Origin: Azorinus chamasolen
Lineage: Eukaryota; Mollusca; Bivalvia; Cardiida; Solecurtidae
DNA length: 64,000 nt
Reading direction: 5' to 3'
NCBI GenBank assembly: GCA_963576725.1
Contig: OY755241.1
Location: forward strand, 78,914,003-78,978,002
In this document: piece by piece, positions 10,044 through 20,378 of the stretch
Numbering within the stretch: the first letter of the stretch is position 1
Layout: the number at the start of each line of letters is the position of its first letter
Notes under the pieces: model-generated
What the model saw: the letters and a program-made list of their open reading frames with translations, nothing else
What the model was told of the DNA's origin: nothing
Database searches by the model: none
Translations under genes and position numbers: made by a program

Positions 10044-12797
10044 AGTTTGTTATCCCCCTGCCAAAGGCTGAGGGATATTTATATAGTTTGGGCAGTGTCT
10101 GTTTATCCGTACCTCTGTGATTATTATCTCGGAAACGTTTTCGGGATTTTCAGTGAAACTTAGTGTACATCTTTGGTATCATAATGGAACATGGGACTAC
10201 AATTTTCACTCACATTGACTTTGGAACACCAGAGTAATGGCCCTTTGTTTGTCAAAAATGTAACATTTTTGCATGTCCAGAGCCATTTATCAAAAATTAT
10301 TTCTATGAAATATTTTGAAAATTTTTCATAGCATATGGATATGCATCTTTGCAATGTAGTGATAGTTCTAGTTCATATTGACCATGGAACACTAAAGCTA
10401 GAGTTTTTCTATGAAACATTGTGTAAAATGTAAATAGCGTAAGGAAGTAAGGCACTGTAAGTATTATTATGTCTCCCCCAGTATACTGCCCTGGGGAGAT
10501 ATATTGTCTTTGTGGATGGTGTCCTTTCGTCCGTCTGTCCAATTTTCATTTGTCCACATGGTTTTTCAAACAATTTTGATCAGATTTTCATGAAACTTCA
10601 TAGGATTGATCAGCACCATGCCTAGTTGTGCATTTTTTAATTCTTGTTCCGGTTTGATGATTTTCTTGATGATTTTTTTATGATTTTTATACGCCCACCT
10701 AATAAAGGTGGTCGTATATTGTCGTGGCCCTGTCCGTCCGTCCGTCCGTCCGTCCGTTCGTTCGTTCGTTCGTTCGTTCGTTCGTCCGTCAACATTTTGT
10801 ATGTCCGCTGTTTTCTGGCAAAAATATTTGACAGATATTAATGAAACTTCACACAAATGTTAAATGCATCAAGATCTGAAGCTGACTTGATTCTGAGGTT
10901 CATTTGATTTTTCGTTTCAGAGTTATGGCCCTTGTCCTTAAAAAATATGCAAATAGTTTGTCCGCTGTTTTCTGGGAAATCTATTTGAGAGATATTAATG
11001 AAACCGCACACAAATGTTAAATGCATCAAGATCTGAAGCTGAGCTGATTCTGAGGTTCATTTGATTTGTCGTTTTGGAGTTATGGCCCTTTTACTTAAAA
11101 AAATAATGCAAATACATGCAAATTGTTTGTCCGCTGTTTTCTGGGAAAACTATTTGAGAGATATTAATGAAACTTCACACAAATGTTTAATGCATCAAGA
11201 TCTTAAGCTGAGTTGATTCTGAGGTTCATTTGATTTGTCGTTTCGGAGTTATGGCCCTTTTACTTAAAAAATAATGCAAATACATGCAAATAGTTTTTCT
11301 GCAGTTTTCTGGGAAAACTATTTGAGAGATATTAATGAAACTTCACACAAATTTTTAATGCATCAAGGTCTGAAGTTGAGTCGATTCTGAGGTTCATTTG
11401 ATTTGTTGTTTCGGAATTATGGCCCTTGTCCTTGAAAAATATGCAAATAGTTTTTCCGATGTTTTCTGGGAAAACTATTTGAGAGATATTAATGAAACTT
11501 CACACAAATGTTTAATGCATCAAGGTCTGAAGTTGAGTCGATTCTGAGGTTCATTTGATTTGTCGTTTCGGAGTTATGGCCCTTTTACTTAAAAATAATG
11601 CAAATACATGCAAATAGTTTTCCACTGTTTTCTGGGAAAACTATTTGAGAGATATTAATGAAACTTCACACAAATGTTTAATGCATCAAGATCTGAAGCT
11701 GAGTTGATTCTGAGGTTCATTTGATTTTTCATTTCAGAGTTATGGCCCTTGTCCTTAAAAAATATGCAAATAGTTTGTCCGCCGTTTTCTGGGAAAACTA
11801 TTTGAGAGATATTAATGAAACTTCACACAAATGTTTCATGCATCAAGATCTGAAACTGAAGAGATTCTGAGGATCATTTGATTTTTCGTTTCAGAGTTAT
11901 TGCCCTTGTCCTTAAAAATTAATGCAAATAGTTTGTCCGCCGTTTTCTGGAAAAACTATTTGAGAGATATTAATAAAACTTCACACAAATGTTAAATGCA
12001 TCAAGATCTGATGCTGAGTCGATTTTGAGGTTTATTTGATTTTTCGCTTCAGAGTTATTGCCCTTTTACTTAAAAAAAATGCAAATATATGCAAATAGTT
12101 TTTCCGCTGCTTTCTGGCAAAACTGTTTGACAGATATTAATGAAACTTCATACACATGTTTAATGCATCAAGACCTGAAGCTAAGTCGATTCTGAGGATC
12201 ATTTGATTTGTTTTGGAGTTATGGCCCTTGCACTTAAAAAAATAATGCAAATCTATGCAAATATGAGGATGGCCATTAGGCATGTTGAATCAGAGAAAGT
12301 TTGCAAGTGGGCGTATTATGTACCGTATGCGGTACTCTTGTTCTGTCTGTTTTGAGTTATATCTCAGAAACTATATGGAGTTATGCTATGAAACTTATTG
12401 TAAATGTTAAGTACCATCAGGAAATGGCACCCTGTAAGGATCTGTTATATTGATCTTGGATCACCAGAATTATGGTCTTTTTTCTGGCCAAAAACTTAAC
12501 CTAGAGCCTATTTCAGAAAAAGTTTGGAGTTGTCTTTAAAACTTATTGTAAATGCTTAAAACCATAAGGAAATGCGACCATGTAAATGTCACTCATACTG
12601 AACTTGGAACGCCAGGGTTATGATCCTTTGTGACATATTTAACCTTTTGTCCACCTAAGTCATATCTCAGAAACTGTTTGGACTTTTCCAAAGGAATTTT
12701 TTGTAAATGTTAAGTTCTATAAAGACATGTGACCCTGCAAGTATCTCTCACATTGACCTTGGAACACCAGAGTTATGACTCTTTGTTTGTGAAAAAC
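10044..12797 (+). mobile_element. Degenerate Helentron-like pair interrupted by H4
   Basis: Two 5' starts are visible: TTATCCCCCTGCCAAAGGCT (10050) and TATGTCTCCCCCAGTATACT (10467). Core repeats with CACATTGACCTTGGAACACC and ATATCTCAGAAACT.T..GGA occur at 10120-10470 and again at 12345-12797, so H4 (10684-12342) is inserted between them. No 3' hairpin end was recognised. Confidence 0.55.
10684..12342 (+). mobile_element. Helentron-like element H4
   Basis: This is the cleanest copy of the H2 family. The start is TTTATACGCCCACCTAATAA, then (GTCC)n followed by (GTTC)n at 10731-10790. About nine core repeats of roughly 165 bp follow, and the 3' end is GGGCGTATTATG, GTACCGTATGCGGTAC and TCTTGTT. 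It has the same unit and ends as H2. The alternating GTCC/GTTC blocks explain the open frames here, which are not genes. Confidence 0.78.
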
Positions 12798-13036
12798 TTG
12801 ACCCTTTCCCTGTTCTATGTTTAATACAAATTTCAATATTCATTGACAAAATAGTTATAATGAAATATGAAAGGTGGAACATTAGTGCCATTTTACTAAG
12901 TATAGAAACAGATCTATCTAATTCCATTTGCAAACAGAGCAGACCCTGATCAGACGACTCCTCTAGGAGCCATCTGATCAGGGTCTACTCTGTTTGCAGA
13001 TGCGTAAAAACATGTTTATATGAGAGAAAGTTTTAA
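12798..13036. mobile_element. P1 palindromic MITE, TTAA-type
   Basis: The left end is TTGA-CCCTTTCCCTG (TTAA mutated) and the right end is TTTTAA. The core holds GCAAACAGAGCAGACCCTG, a palindrome centred on CTCCTCTAGGAG (12958-12969) and the mirrored TCTACTCTGTTTGC. It lies about 100 bp before GTF3C5 exon B. Confidence 0.75.
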
Positions 13037-13133
13037 CCTTTTATCTCCCATGTCAATAACTCTGTTCAATACTGAGGCCAGCACTTGTTTGATGGGGGAT
13101 TCATTTCAACAAATTGCTTGTTTAATTTTGTAG

Positions 13134-13267
13134 TTAGGCAGAGGAGATCCCTCCACACTATCTTTGTTAACTTTGGCGAGGCTCTTCCTGAGGAACCCAT
13201 ACCTGAGGCAGTGAAGAAAGTGAAGGCAGACTTTGTGGATCCGCATGGAGAGGCAATCATCATGAAG
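13134..13267 (+). CDS. GTF3C5: GTF3C5 internal exon B
   Basis: This exon continues exon A across an 11.5 kb intron. The acceptor TAG ends at 13133. The split codon G|TT gives Val, so the join reads NLIGTVRQRRSLHTIFVNF, matching human NLIGLSRARRPHNAIFVNF with no gap. A nearer alternative acceptor (AG at 13136-13137) would break the frame. The rest is an acidic/basic linker (GEALPEEPIPEAVKKVKADF and following) of about the same length as the human linker. The exon ends on a whole Lys codon with GTATGG as donor (phase 0). It is a 44-codon exon with no recognisable catalytic residue, in line with a structural and DNA-binding subunit. Confidence 0.92.
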
Positions 13268-13330
13268 GTATGGTTTGCTTGAGCAAGCTTCGAAGTTTTG
13301 CTATCAATAAAAGGTATTATGCAACCAGTT

Positions 13331-14366
13331 GTGTCACCTGCCGAGAGGCAGTGTTACACTTAAGGATCACTTTTCTGTCATCTGTCTGTCCGTCTTTCTG
13401 TCCATTTGTCTGTCCGTCCGTTTGTCTGTTTGTCCGTCACACTTTCTTAATTTGGCTGTCATTTCTTAACTAGTTATTATAGAGCTTTCAAATTTTAAGT
13501 TTGCCTTCCTCTCATTGAAGACCATTGATGTAACTAAGGTCCGTCACTCTGCATGCAATACATTTTATACGCCCATTTGAAGAAAAAAAACGGGACGTAT
13601 TATGGAATGGCGCTGTCTTTTTATAATATCTCTAACTCAAGTTCGGCAGGGGGGGTTGTTCTCAAATTTGACCACAATGTTTATCTAGACATGCTACAGT
13701 AGCCTTCCAGTCCCAGTATGTATATCTAAGGTCAAGGTCACATAAATAGACTTAGAATTTGCGTTAAGCATTTGTGTTAAGCAAAAATGTTAAATGTCAG
13801 TCAGTCTGTAAAATCTCTAACTCAAGTTCTGCTGGATGGATCCTTCTCAAGTTTAACCACAATATTTATCTTGACATGCTACAGTAGCATGGGTGTGTCC
13901 CGTTATCATCACAAACTTCACCTGTATCCAAGAGTACATAACTCTGTCAAGCATTTTGACAGAATTATGACCCTTTTTACCTTAGAAATTTTGGTTTAAG
14001 TTTTTTTAAAGTCCACCAATTTACATAACCCTTTGAGATAAAGCTTTGAAACTTCCAACACTTGTTCAACACTGTCTTCACCTGTAGGCAAGATTACATA
14101 ACGTCTGTAAGCAAGAGTACATAACTCTGTTGACAGAATTACATTCCCCTTTTAATTTAGATTTATTGGTTAATCTTTTTGTTAAAGTCCAATTATTTAC
14201 ATAACCCTTTGAGATAAATAAAGTCTTGAAACTTGGCCTCTAAGGTTTTGCCTACTGGCACTCTTGTAGAGTTATTCCCCATTGTTCTGATTTCACTCCA
14301 GCATATTTACAGTTCTTGTGTCAGCTGCGAGCAGATGGCACATGTGTTCCTCTGAACACTCTTGTT
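13331..14366 (+). mobile_element. Helentron-like element H6-type, copy 1 (hosts H5)
   Basis: It starts GTGTCACCTGCCGAGAGGCA, has a (TCTG/TCCG)n tract at 13377-13437, and ends CAGATGGCACATGTG followed by CTCTTGTT. A second, uninterrupted copy is at 43551-44175. It occupies most of the 1.5 kb intron between GTF3C5 exons B and C. Confidence 0.7.
13562..14267 (+). mobile_element. Helentron-like element H5 nested in H6-type copy
   Basis: It starts ATTTTATACGCCCATTTGAA and ends CTACTGGCACTCTTGT. The host copy reads GCATGCAATAC before it and GAGTTATTCCCC after it, which is continuous in the empty copy at 43756-43785. The core repeats match those of H1 (CATAACCCTTTGAGATAAA). This is a clean element-within-element insertion. 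Confidence 0.7.
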
Positions 14367-14513
14367 TTGAAATAGGAATGGTCTGATCAGCGTCTACTAT
14401 ATATCAAAGGTGTGAAATAGCATACATATGGAATAAATCATTAAATTTATCCAAACAGTACTGAGTTGACAGGTGTGTGAATGGGTGAAGAGGGAAGATC
14501 AGATGTCTTTAAC

Positions 14514-14762
14514 TTAACCCTTCTCTTGTTGAATTTTAAAATACATTTCTCCTTCTTTACCCATGCCCTGTTGTATAATTACACATATCTTCATAGTGTG
14601 CCAGATTTCGCTGTGCAATCACTGCTGTGGAGTGCTCTGGTTGCACAATCAACTTGTAAATAGTGCAGACCCTGATGAGACAGCTCCTGCAGGAGCTGTC
14701 TCATCTTGGTCTTCACTATTTACAGGTAGGTATATTGACGTGAATAGCAAGCGAAGGGTTAA
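14514..14762 (-). mobile_element. P2 MITE copy 2, TTAA-flanked
   Basis: It is oriented opposite to copy 1, with TTAA at 14514-14517 and 14759-14762. The centre is CTCCTGCAGGAG at 14684-14695. Its right end lies 26 bp before the acceptor of GTF3C5 exon C. Confidence 0.8.
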
Positions 14763-14788
14763 GTTAATAACTGTAAGTGTGCTTTCAG

Positions 14789-14996
14789 CTGCTAGAGGAG
14801 AAGCCACTGTGGTTAAAGGTAGAGATAGAACACAGGACAGGTTTTGGAGGTGAAAAACTGAAGACCTTCCTGCCCGCCCTCTGCTTCTACTGGCTAGATG
14901 GACCCTGGCGGGCTCAGTGGAACAAGTTTGGGTATGATCCCACCAAAACCATAGCTGCAAAAATGTACCAGACTATTGACTTTCGAATTAGACAAG
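14789..14996 (+). CDS. GTF3C5: GTF3C5 internal exon C
   Basis: This is the best-conserved exon. It starts in phase 0 after TTTCAG with LLEEKPLW (human FDIRPIW), and then carries LKTFLPALCFYW, GPWRAQWNKFGYDP and YQTIDFRIRQG. The human counterparts are LKVLLPFIAYYM, GPWRSLWIRFGYDP and YQVLDFRIRCG. The GPWR..W..FGYDP stretch is a hallmark of the TFIIIC tau95/TFIIIC63 family. The donor GTAAAT follows a single overhanging G (phase 1). The exon sits 26 bp downstream of a minus-oriented P2 MITE (14514-14762), so the branch-point region lies at the element's edge. An overlapping antisense open frame at 14649-14960 is a shadow. Confidence 0.95.
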
Positions 14997-15209
14997 GTAA
15001 ATGACAAGATCAAAGATTCACTTACAATGAGGTGAATGAGGTTTGATTGGCATTGCCAATAAAAAGATTTTCATTTGAAGCTAGTCTTGTATCACAGCTT
15101 TCAAAGGACCTGAAAAGAGTTTCTGTAATCAGGCCCAAGGTTATAAAAATTCAAAATCTGAGATCATTCTCAAATATCTGATTGATCAATATTTTGAGCT
15201 TTTTCATAC

Positions 15210-15285
15210 CTTGCAAACAGAGTAGACCCTGATCAGATGGCTCCTATAGGATCTGTCTGATCAGGGTCTGCTCTGTTTGCTTATA
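15210..15285. repeat. P1-type palindromic core
   Basis: GCAAACAGAGTAGACCCTGA faces TCAGGGTCTGCTCTGTTTGC across the centre CTCCTATAGGAT. The outer arms of the element are not clear. It lies in intron 3, just after exon C. Confidence 0.65.
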
Positions 15286-15595
15286 GAATAATATAAAGCT
15301 GATTCTACAGTGTTGTCAGGGCCAAACATTCCCTTTATTAGTTAAATTTTTCAAGAAAAATCTCACCGTATAGTTTGCCTAAAACCGGGCTGTTGGGCAG
15401 GCGAGTGAGTGGGTGGGTTTTTTATCGGTTGACATGTCAACATTGCTTATAACTTCTGAATTACTTAGGCTAGACAATTCATATTTGGTATGCAGATAGC
15501 TTTGGCAAGGACCTTGCAGATGACATAAAGTTACCTGAAATCAGGTCAAAGTCACTATTTTGAAAACTTGTCTGTCATTAAAATTTTGTTATAAC
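15286..15595. other. Left part of a repeat split by the hAT insertion
   Basis: It holds GGCAGGCGAGTGAGTGGGTG and a core unit with CATTGCTTATAACTTCTGAA and TATTTGGTATGCAGATAGCT. The unit continues at 18216-18340 on the other side of the hAT element. This is a core-repeat type of element of uncertain class. Confidence 0.5.
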
Positions 15596-16444
15596 TTCTG
15601 AACTAGGGATGTCACGATATCTGTAAATCGTATCGCAATATATAGCAATATATTTTATTTTATCGCAATATATATTGCGATATATTGCCTTTTCAAGTTC
15701 CCATGCTTATATAACAATTTGTATAAGAAAATGTTCTTAAATCATCTCTAAAACATTTTCCTTTTAGATGGGAATGGAGTACATTAACATAAATCAACTT
15801 TCTCATGTATACTTGTAATCTAGAAATGAGGTGTTAAATTCTTAATTCCTCTTTCAACAGAATCTAAATCCTATCTTTTCATTATTTGTTAGGTTCAATG
15901 AGAAAAATCTAATAAAGGATGAGAGTTTTTGTAGAGAAATATTCACTCTTATTTAGAATCTTGCTGACTATAATAATACATTTATTGTCATTATAAAAAC
16001 CCTTTTTATCTATTTCTGTGTAGATATACTGTAACTGTATCCCTATAATCTGTATGATATAACTGAATAAAGGTTAATCCGTTTCATCTTCAAAGGATGA
16101 TGATTTGTCACGTGCGAACAGAGATTCGAAGTCCCACCTTTGATTTTTACCATTTCGTTACAGTGCTTGCAAATGGCCACATTTGCTAATGGCTATAGGG
16201 AATTAATGTTAACTTTACTTAAAAAGTGATCCCAAATTTTACTTTTTGCCTTTTTGTTCGGAATGAATTTGAACCTTGCGTCGTCTGTCATTACTAGGGA
16301 CGCACTATGTATGTCAACACCGATTGGGACCAGTATAATAATCTGACTAGATCGAATTTGGATAAAGTTATCACTGAAAATGGAGAAACTGGCTATAAGC
16401 TATAGTTTATCAAATATGTTTCCATTTAAGTTCATTAATGTTTA

Positions 16445-17876
16445 CGAGGGCTGTCCTGAAAGTTTGCGGAATTTCGCTTTAACTAGAGATGACTGGTGCA
16501 AATGTAAAATCAAACCACATCATGTAAGACTTGGGAGTTTTATCTCTGAAATAGTAAAGTATGAAAAACGTACATTAAATATTAAAAACATACGTGAAAC
16601 AACAAAAACATCACTGATTGTCACCCAGAGCACGTCATCCTTTTTTACGACGTTACTCGGCGTCAAATTCCTTCAGACGTTATTAAAGTCAAGACAACGA
16701 TTAACCTTCTCGATGTAGTCACCACGTGTTGCAACACATTTACGATGCCTGTAAATCCATTTCATAAAAATGTCATTATACCATTTGTTATCAAATCCTG
16801 CTACAACTTTCTGTGCACATAGCTGAAGTTCATTTGATGATTCAAAGTGTTGCCCACACAACATTTTTTTCACCTCGGGGGAAAAACAGCAAAATCCATA
16901 GGTGCCAGGTCAGGACTGTACGGTGGATGGTCTAACAGTTCGAACCCTAGTAGATCAATTTCAAGCAGTGTAGATCTCGCTCTTTGTGCCGGTGCATTAT
17001 CTTTCATCAGTCGTGATTATTCTATTTAAGAAGTTCTCTCCCTCCATATCATATAGGCGTAGGAACGTCGTAGAGCATTCAATTCGGCGTTGTTTTTCTT
17101 CTTCCTTAAGCAGGCGAGGTACCCAGCGTGCTTTAACTTTGGACATTCCAAGGTTTGAAGTTAATATTTGATGAGCAACATTACGTGAAATGTCAAGTAT
17201 TTCAGCTATTTCTCTTACTGTCATTCGTCTATCAGTGTCTATCAGCTCTTTCACTCTGTCCTTGTTAACAGCAGTTACCACTGATGGGCGACCCAATCTT
17301 TCATCATCATTAGTTGATTTTCTTACGTTTCTAAATTGTTCATGTCACTTATAAACAAACGTCTTGCTACACTGTGGTAATGTGTTAGATGATATACTCA
17401 TTCTGAATGTCTTTGCCGGTGATTTTCCAAGCCCGACACAAAATTTCAAAACACTGCGTAATTCAATGTCGTCCGTTAACATCATTGTTTTCAGACTTTT
17501 TATGAACCGTTCTACAGTTTGTCATTTGGAAAACAAACGAGAGCGCCAACAGACGTTAAATTCCAAGGAGATGACGTCATTATTACGTACTAACGTTGTG
17601 CTGTTTAGCCGTGATTTTGCTGTAGCAGAAACTATGTAACGGGACATAATTTGAGACCCTTTTTTACATACATATACATAATTTAAACGTGCGCCGCTTA
17701 TATGACTGGCTGTTACTATGGCGACGGCTATTTATTACAAACAATGATATATTGCAAATTTTATTTTGTGAGTTTATTCAGATTATTGGTGTCTTTCTTT
17801 GTTTACATTTATAGCTCAAACGTCCGATAAACATCATGTTATAGAGAAATTCCGCAAACTTTCAGGACAGCCCTCG
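16445..17876 (-). mobile_element. Mariner (IS630-Tc1-mariner) element
   Basis: Perfect 31-bp terminal inverted repeats start CGAGGGCTGTCCTGAAAG and are flanked by TA on both sides (16443-16444 and 17877-17878), the target site of this superfamily. The element is 1,432 bp and carries one decayed transposase on the minus strand. It is inserted inside the hAT element. Confidence 0.92.
16673..17485 (-). pseudogene. Mariner transposase, decayed
   Basis: Read on the minus strand from the Met at 17485, it shows the N-terminal helix-turn-helix region and then TVREIAEILDISRNVAHQIL (second HTH), followed by the first catalytic Asp in TTDE. The second Asp (DNAPAQRAR) follows immediately, and the third is in HPPYSPDLAPMDF. 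A C-terminal KWIYRHRKCV block matches mariners. It is inactive for at least three reasons: a TGA in place of a Trp at 17345-17347, loss of most of the catalytic domain between the first and second Asp at about 16998-17001, and a frameshift at the T7 run near 16863-16870. The family normally has about 345 residues and a DD34D triad; here only fragments remain. Confidence 0.9.
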
Positions 17877-18215
17877 TATATGTACTAACATGTATATTTT
17901 AACCTCAATACAACACTCATCATTCCAGATTGATTTTCATAGACAGGGAAGAGGTTTTATACTAGACCACTGAAAATATCCAAGACCCATACATCAATGA
18001 CTCAGCCATTGTTGTCTATTATGTAAAATTATGGTTAATCAATATATCAGTGTGTTTTTCACATAAGAGTAAGAGTTAGATAGTAAATCAACTAAGAAAT
18101 ATTACCAGTGCTTGAATACCGTCAAATACAGGTATGTAATTTCAATATCGCGATATTTTATTGCACTGCTAAATATTGCAATTTATCGGTATACCGGATT
18201 ATTGCAACACCCCTA

Positions 18216-18409
18216 TTCTGAACTACATATACTATATTTATATTTGGTATGCAGATAGCTTGGGTGAAGGGTATTTCAGCTGAAAAATCCAGCTTTACTG
18301 CAGTTTCCGCATTTTTTGCTTGTAATATTCACATGTCACTGTTAGTGTTAAGTTAACTGCTATTCATGATGTCATTATAACGTAATGAATATTCAACAGG
18401 TTAAGGGTT
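18216..18409. other. Right part of the repeat split by the hAT insertion
   Basis: The core-repeat sequence of 15286-15595 resumes here (TATTTGGTATGCAGATAGCT). It is followed by P1-arm-like TGATGTCATTAT and AATGAATATTCAACAG leading into the minisatellite. Confidence 0.5.
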
Positions 18410-18935
18410 ATGAGAGATTATAATGTACCCTGGTTAGAGAGATTATAATGTACCCTGGTTAGAGAGATTTTAATGTAGCCTGGTTAGAGAGATTATAATG
18501 TACCCTGGTTAGAGAGATTTTAATGTACCCTGGTTAGAGAGATTTTATTGTACCCTGGTTAGAGAGATTATAATGTACCCTGGTTAGAGAGATTATAATG
18601 TACCCTGGTTAGAGAGATTTTAATGTAGCCTGGTTAGAGAGATTATAATGTACCCTGGTTAGAGAGATTTTAATGTACCCTGGTTAGAGAGATTTTATTG
18701 TACCCTGGTTAGAGAGATTATAATGTACCCTGGTTAGAGAGATTATAATGTACCCTGGTTAGAGAGATTTTAATGTAGCCTGGTTAGAGAGATTATAATG
18801 TACCCTGGTTAGAGAGATTTGAATGTACCCTGGTTAGAGAGATTTTATTGTACCCTGGTTAGAGAGATTTTAATGTAGCCTGGTTAGAGAGATTATAATG
18901 TACCCTGGTTAGAGAGATTTTAATGTAAGCTGGTT
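18410..18935 (+). repeat. 25-bp minisatellite with 150-bp higher-order repeat
   Basis: About 21 copies of a 25-bp unit of the type TACCCTGGTTAGAGAGATTA + TAATG. Variants (ATTATAATG, ATTTTAATG with GTAGCC, ATTTTATTG) recur in the same order every six units, for example at 18421, 18571 and 18721, giving a 150-bp higher-order period. The array ends 9 bp upstream of GTF3C5 exon D. Confidence 0.95.
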
Positions 18936-18944
18936 CATTTTCAG

Positions 18945-19108
18945 GGAAGCCAGGCCAGATAGAGGTTAAGGCCAAGAGGACTGATTTCCGACTCAACCAG
19001 TGGAACACAACAGTTAGAAACCAGAAACAGAATGTCAAGATCGACATACGCTCCCTGGGAGAGGACAGCAGGCCAAAATCTCAGAAAGCAGCCAAAACTA
19101 TTGATAAG
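18945..19108 (+). CDS. GTF3C5: GTF3C5 internal exon D
   Basis: The acceptor is CATTTTCAG ending at 18944. The split codon G|GG gives Gly and continues RQG-KPGQIEVKAKRTDF, where human reads RCG...LPVKAKRSTY. The remainder (LNQWNTTVRNQKQN, then IDIRSLGEDSRPKSQK) is a basic, poorly conserved linker, as expected for this part of the family. The exon ends on a whole Lys codon followed by GTAATT (phase 0). The 25-bp minisatellite at 18410-18935 stops only 9 bp before the exon, so the branch point and most of the upstream 3' splice-site context must lie within repeat units. Confidence 0.88.
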
Positions 19109-19207
19109 GTAATTAGGATGTTCAGTTTAACCCTTTACTACATGAATATTCAGATAAGAAATAATGAATATATGAATATTAATTAGTCTGATGTTCATAG
19201 TTGCATA

Positions 19208-19437
19208 TTAACCCATTTCCTCATATTGACGATTTTTGACAACTCCGTAAAAGTCACTTTGTGAGACCATTGTGATAAATAGAGCATTTGCTCCTATAGG
19301 AGCAAATGCTCTATTTATCACAATGGATTCAAACTACTAAATTCTATTTATTTTCCTTTTCTCTAATTAATGCTCCTTTTCGGTAGATTTATTCAAAGAG
19401 GTTGTATCTTAAAATAGCCTATGAGGTAATAGGTTAA
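19208..19437. mobile_element. P3 MITE, TTAA-flanked, full-length
   Basis: The element is 230 bp with TTAA at both ends. The termini are CCCATTTCCTCAT and (inverted) CCTATTACCTCAT. A strong palindrome is centred on CTCCTATAGGAG (19291-19302), with arms GATAAATAGAGCATTTG. It has the piggyBac-like target and terminal pattern and shares its right TTAA with the next element. Confidence 0.82.
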
Positions 19438-19582
19438 CAAGAAAAGTTTTAGCTTTTGTGAAAACTGTACGATCAGTAAACATAGTTGACCATGATCAGA
19501 CAGCTCTTAAATGAGCCATCTGATCAGAGTCTACTCTGTTTGCAAAGGTGTAGAAACACATATTTATGGAGTAAAGGGTTAA
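19434..19582. mobile_element. P1-type MITE, short copy
   Basis: It runs from the TTAA shared with the P3 copy to TTAA at 19579-19582. The core is GATCAGACAGCTC / GAGCCATCTGATC followed by TCTACTCTGTTTGC, and the right end is GGAGTAAAGGG. Confidence 0.7.
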
Positions 19583-19691
19583 CCTATTATCCAGTAGAAG
19601 CACCTATTAACACGTTTGAAAACATTAGACCCAGATAAAATGACTCCTATAGGAACCATCAGATTGCTCTGTGTGCTTATAGAGTAAAATA
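19579..19691. mobile_element. P1-type MITE fragment
   Basis: It starts at the shared TTAA. AGACCCAGATAAAATGACTC and the centre CTCCTATAGGAA are visible. It is cut by the pogo-like element that follows. Confidence 0.55.
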
Positions 19692-19758
19692 CTGTAAAAC
19701 CTCTCTATAACGACCACTAAATTACTTCAATTTTTTTGTGTTAAAGGCAGGTGGTTGC

Positions 19759-20007
19759 TTAACCCTTTCCCTCATATTAAAGTGTTTTCATGTGTTTGCA
19801 AACAGAGAAGACCCAGATCAGACGGCTCCTAGAGCAGCAGTCTGATCAGGGTCTGCTCTGTTTGCTAATAGAATTTGAAAGATCTGTTTCTTTGCTTTCT
19901 AAATGTCTACAATGGTCCACTTTTCATATTTATTTATAACTATTTTGTTAATGAATATTCAGTAGGTATTGGGATTTGGGCTAAATATAGAACAGGGAAC
20001 GGGTTAA
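19759..20007. mobile_element. P1 MITE inserted in pogo-like MITE at TTAA
   Basis: TTAA flanks both sides. The host sequence GGTGGTTGCTTAA-AGCAAGG is continuous in the empty copies at 22933 and 62400. The termini are CCCTTTCCCTCAT on the left and the complement of CCCGTTCCCTGTT on the right. This is a clear TTAA target duplication. Confidence 0.88.
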
Positions 20008-20109
20008 AGCAAGGTGAAAGTTAAACAGAACGCTCCTATAGGAGCGTTCTGTTTTACTTTCACCTTGCTTTAAGCAGCCACCTGCCCTAAATACCAACTA
20101 ATTAACACA

Positions 20110-20378
20110 ATTTAGTGGCCGTTATAGAGAGGTTTAGTGGCCGTTATAGAGAGGTTTAGTGGCTGTTATAGAGAGGTTTAGTGGCCGTTATAGAGAGGTT
20201 TAGTGGCCATTATAGAGAGGTTTAGTGGCCGTTATAGAGAGGTTTAGTGGCCATTATAGAGAGGTTTAGTGGCTGTTATAGAGAGGTTTAGTGGCCGTTA
20301 TATAGAGGTTTAGTGGCCATTATAGAGAGGTTTAGTGGCCGTTATAGAGAGGTTTAGTGGCCGTTATAGAGAGGTTTT
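20110..20378. repeat. 22-bp minisatellite from a transposon end
   Basis: About 12 copies of TTTAGTGGCCGTTATAGAGA + GG. The unit is exactly the terminal sequence of the pogo-like MITE, present once in the other copies. Confidence 0.95.

Larger units (their letters stand above)
15604..18215. mobile_element. hAT-type element with 8-bp target duplication, hosts mariner
   Basis: The termini are TAGGGATGTCACGATA and, inverted, TAGGGGTGTTGCAATA. The same 8 bp, TTCTGAAC, flank it at 15596-15603 and 18216-18223. Without the 1.43 kb mariner the element is about 1.2 kb. No hAT transposase was recognised, so it is a non-autonomous copy rich in TATCGCAATATA motifs. Confidence 0.85.

Noticed and set aside
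10731..10795. Arg/Ser/Val-rich peptides near (GTCC)n tracts
   Set aside because: They are translations of simple repeats at the 5' ends of Helentron-like elements.
14649..14960. 103-codon open frame antisense to GTF3C5 exon C
   Set aside because: It overlaps the well-supported exon on the other strand and the P2 MITE, so it is a shadow.
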